Shown one piece after another: positions 62,739-64,000 of a DNA stretch of 64,000 bases. A program made the position numbers and the translations under genes. The first letter of the stretch is position 1; the number at the start of each line of letters is the position of its first letter. The notes below the pieces were generated by a model that did no database searches, was not told where the DNA came from, and saw only the letters and a program-made list of their open reading frames with translations. The stretch covers positions 225,848 to 289,847 of the forward strand of contig NZ_NIXK01000006.1 in assembly GCF_002763455.1 (NCBI RefSeq), in the 5' to 3' direction. The stretch comes from Lentibacillus sediminis (GTDB taxonomy: Bacteria; Bacillota; Bacilli; Bacillales; Amphibacillaceae).

Positions 62739-62766
62739 AAAAAAGCAGGCGTACTGCCTGCTTTTT
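62739..62766. terminator. Terminator of the ytxGH operon
   Basis: AAAAGCAGGC/GCCTGCTTTT stem with a GTACT loop; T tract on both strands. Confidence 0.88.
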
Positions 62767-62775
62767 CCCACTTAC

Positions 62776-63255
62776 TTATTTTGTTGTGGTTGTAGTTTCT
62801 GTTTCTGCTTGCTGATTATTTTTTTCCACTTCTTCTGCTGCTTCCTCAATTGCGTCTGCAACTTCTTCCGCAGCCTCAAGCGCTTCATCTTCCTTGGCGC
62901 GTCTTTGCTGCAGTTTACCCTTTACAGAATTGGTCAATTCTTTTGTTTTGAAAGAAGCTGATTTGGACAATTGTGCAGTAGAGTCCATTGCTTTTCGTCT
63001 CAGCTCAGAACCAGTGGTGTACGCTTTGTCTCTCCAATCCGAACCTTTTTCCTGTGCAGTGTCTTTCCAGTCAGAGGCACGGTTTTTCACCTGGTAAGCA
63101 CCTTGGTTAATGTCGCCACGCAGCTCTTTCCCTGATTTCGGTGCCAATACCAATGCCACAGTGGCACCAACGATTCCTCCGATTAATGATCCAATAACAA
63201 AATCCTTTGTGTTGATACTGTTGTTGCTGTTGTTGTTATTTTGATTCTCTCCCAT
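62776..63255 (-). CDS. ytxH: YtxH-like general stress protein
   Basis: 159 aa. Asn-rich start, one membrane helix with the family motif FVIGSLIGGIVGATVALVLA followed by PKSGKELRGDI, a long amphipathic helical region and an acidic Thr-rich tail. Second gene of the ytxG-ytxH stress operon. Confidence 0.88.
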   Translation of the reverse strand: MGENQNNNNSNNSINTKDFVIGSLIGGIVGATVALVLAPKSGKELRGDINQGAYQVKNRASDWKDTAQEKGSDWRDKAYTTGSELRRKAMDSTAQLSKSASFKTKELTNSVKGKLQQRRAKEDEALEAAEEVADAIEEAAEEVEKNNQQAETETTTTTK

Positions 63256-63279
63256 GATTTGTTCCTCCTTTTAAAATGT

Positions 63280-63687
63280 CTACTTATTCTTTCTCTTGTT
63301 CATGAAATCCATAAAAGTGGCTCCCCACTTAACTGCCTGTGCAGCACGGTCATCGGTTTTTGCCGATGTGCGGTTGATGCTCTTGGAGAGCTGCTGCAGT
63401 GAAGCATTGAAGTCCTTAAGCGTTTGCCCCATCCCCTTTGCACCGTCAAACAGCCCATTCAGTTTATTGGATTTCTCATTAAAATCATCAGCCAGCTTGT
63501 TGGTTTTGGTTAGCAACTGTGTCGTTTCTGTGGTGACACCCTGCATTTGTTTTTCAAGTCCCTGCAGTGTATCGGACACATCATTTAATGTGTTTTTTGC
63601 TGCTTTTAAAGTAACCACTAAATAAATTACGAGTACGACGAAAGCCAGTGCAGCAATTGCTGCGGCAATGTACAGCAACACTTCCAT
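63280..63687 (-). CDS. ytxG: DUF948 general stress protein YtxG
   Basis: 135 aa from the ATG at 63687 (GGAGTG 9 nt upstream; a GTG four codons earlier is open). One N-terminal membrane helix, then a coiled coil (DTLQGLEKQMQGVTTETTQL). A SigB-type promoter upstream agrees with its stress role in B. subtilis. Confidence 0.87.
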   Translation of the reverse strand: MEVLLYIAAAIAALAFVVLVIYLVVTLKAAKNTLNDVSDTLQGLEKQMQGVTTETTQLLTKTNKLADDFNEKSNKLNGLFDGAKGMGQTLKDFNASLQQLSKSINRTSAKTDDRAAQAVKWGATFMDFMNKRKNK

Positions 63688-63760
63688 TTCCCTTACCACT
63701 CCTTTGCTATGTATATTGTTGCATTTCCTGATGGCTGTAAAGGGATATTCATATTAAGTT

Positions 63761-63785
63761 ATACCCGTTACAAAGACGGCTAAAC
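63761..63785 (-). promoter_or_regulatory. SigB-type promoter of ytxGH
   Basis: Minus strand GTTTAG, 13-bp spacer, GGGTAT; consensus is GTTTAA-N12-14-GGGWAW. About 75 nt before the ytxG ATG. Confidence 0.75.
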
Positions 63786-64000
63786 ATCAGGAGGGTATGA
63801 ACAGGTTATCCTTTATTATACACCCTGCTGTTTATTATTTCGACAATTTCGCAGGAAATCCTTTATTTTTTTTGAGAAAATATCACTAGCGTTGCATAAA
63901 TATCGTTGGAACATTCGGTGAAATAGATCCCAATATTTTTTGCCAAAAAATCAAAGTCCAGTCAAAGGTGGCTTTGTCCATTTTTTGAAAATTATATACA
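63786..64000. other. Right-end spacer
   Basis: AT-rich. A short CAAAG-GTGG-CTTTG hairpin followed by ATTTTTTG at about 63964-63988 may end a plus-strand gene or one beyond the edge. No ORF recognised. Confidence 0.35.

Noticed and set aside
1..64000. Searched by eye for tRNA and rRNA genes.
   Set aside because: None recognised on either strand.

Overview
The window reads as chromosomal DNA of a spore-forming, low-to-moderate GC Bacillaceae, most likely a halophilic or halotolerant genus of the Virgibacillus/Lentibacillus/Oceanobacillus type. Four things point there. The gene order matches the Bacillus ytxG-H / aroA-ccpA / motPS / acuCBA / tyrS / rpsD / ytsP / refZ / ezrA / iscS-thiI / ssp / nadK / ytfI-J / ytxK-ackA neighbourhood. 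Sporulation genes are present (alpha/beta SASP, GerW-like YtfJ). Secreted and pilus proteins are very acidic. There is an OpuC-type compatible-solute importer and a MotPS-type (Na+) stator. The exact genus cannot be fixed from the sequence alone.

Layout. 1-8.3 kb: a type IV pilus operon on the minus strand (minor pilins, PilB, PilT, PilC, major pilin, prepilin peptidase, start of PilM running off the edge) and, divergent from it, a pilin-like protein fused to a parallel beta-helix domain. 8.4-15.5 kb: UPF0173 hydrolase, Xaa-Pro-type peptidase, an AT-rich cassette (lipoprotein, P-loop kinase, NUDIX, GNAT, small membrane protein), alanine dehydrogenase, a 53-residue ORF and a universal stress protein. 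15.8-22.3 kb: a carnitine module (OpuC ABC importer, GbsR-type regulator, beta-keto acid cleavage enzyme, L-carnitine dehydrogenase, thioesterase) expected to import carnitine and convert it to glycine betaine. 22.9-35.2 kb: conserved core genes ackA to rpsD. 35.3-50.8 kb: an accessory island between rpsD and tyrS (neighbours in B. subtilis) with small spore-like proteins, pseudogenes, two ABC exporter systems, an MFS exporter and a PlcR-like (RRNPP) regulator. 50.8-63.7 kb: core genes tyrS with its T-box, a class A PBP, acuABC, motPS, ccpA, aroA and ytxHG.

The most notable signal is in the island. Four copies of a 16-bp palindromic box resembling the PlcR box each sit exactly 20 bp upstream of a -10-like hexamer. 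They head an ABC transporter operon, a membrane protein gene, an MFS/ABC operon and a small lipoprotein gene. A PlcR-like HTH+TPR regulator lies beside one box but carries a frameshift, and a decayed paralogue lies beside another. This looks like a previously undescribed cell-cell signalling regulon that is partly decaying.

Repeats are plentiful. There is a two-copy palindromic element with compensatory changes, one copy containing a hairpin pair that fits the Bacillaceae-1 RNA motif. A second two-copy family supplies the last codons of refZ in one place. Two arrays of 52-bp tandem repeats lie upstream of the rpsD leader and between aroA and ccpA.
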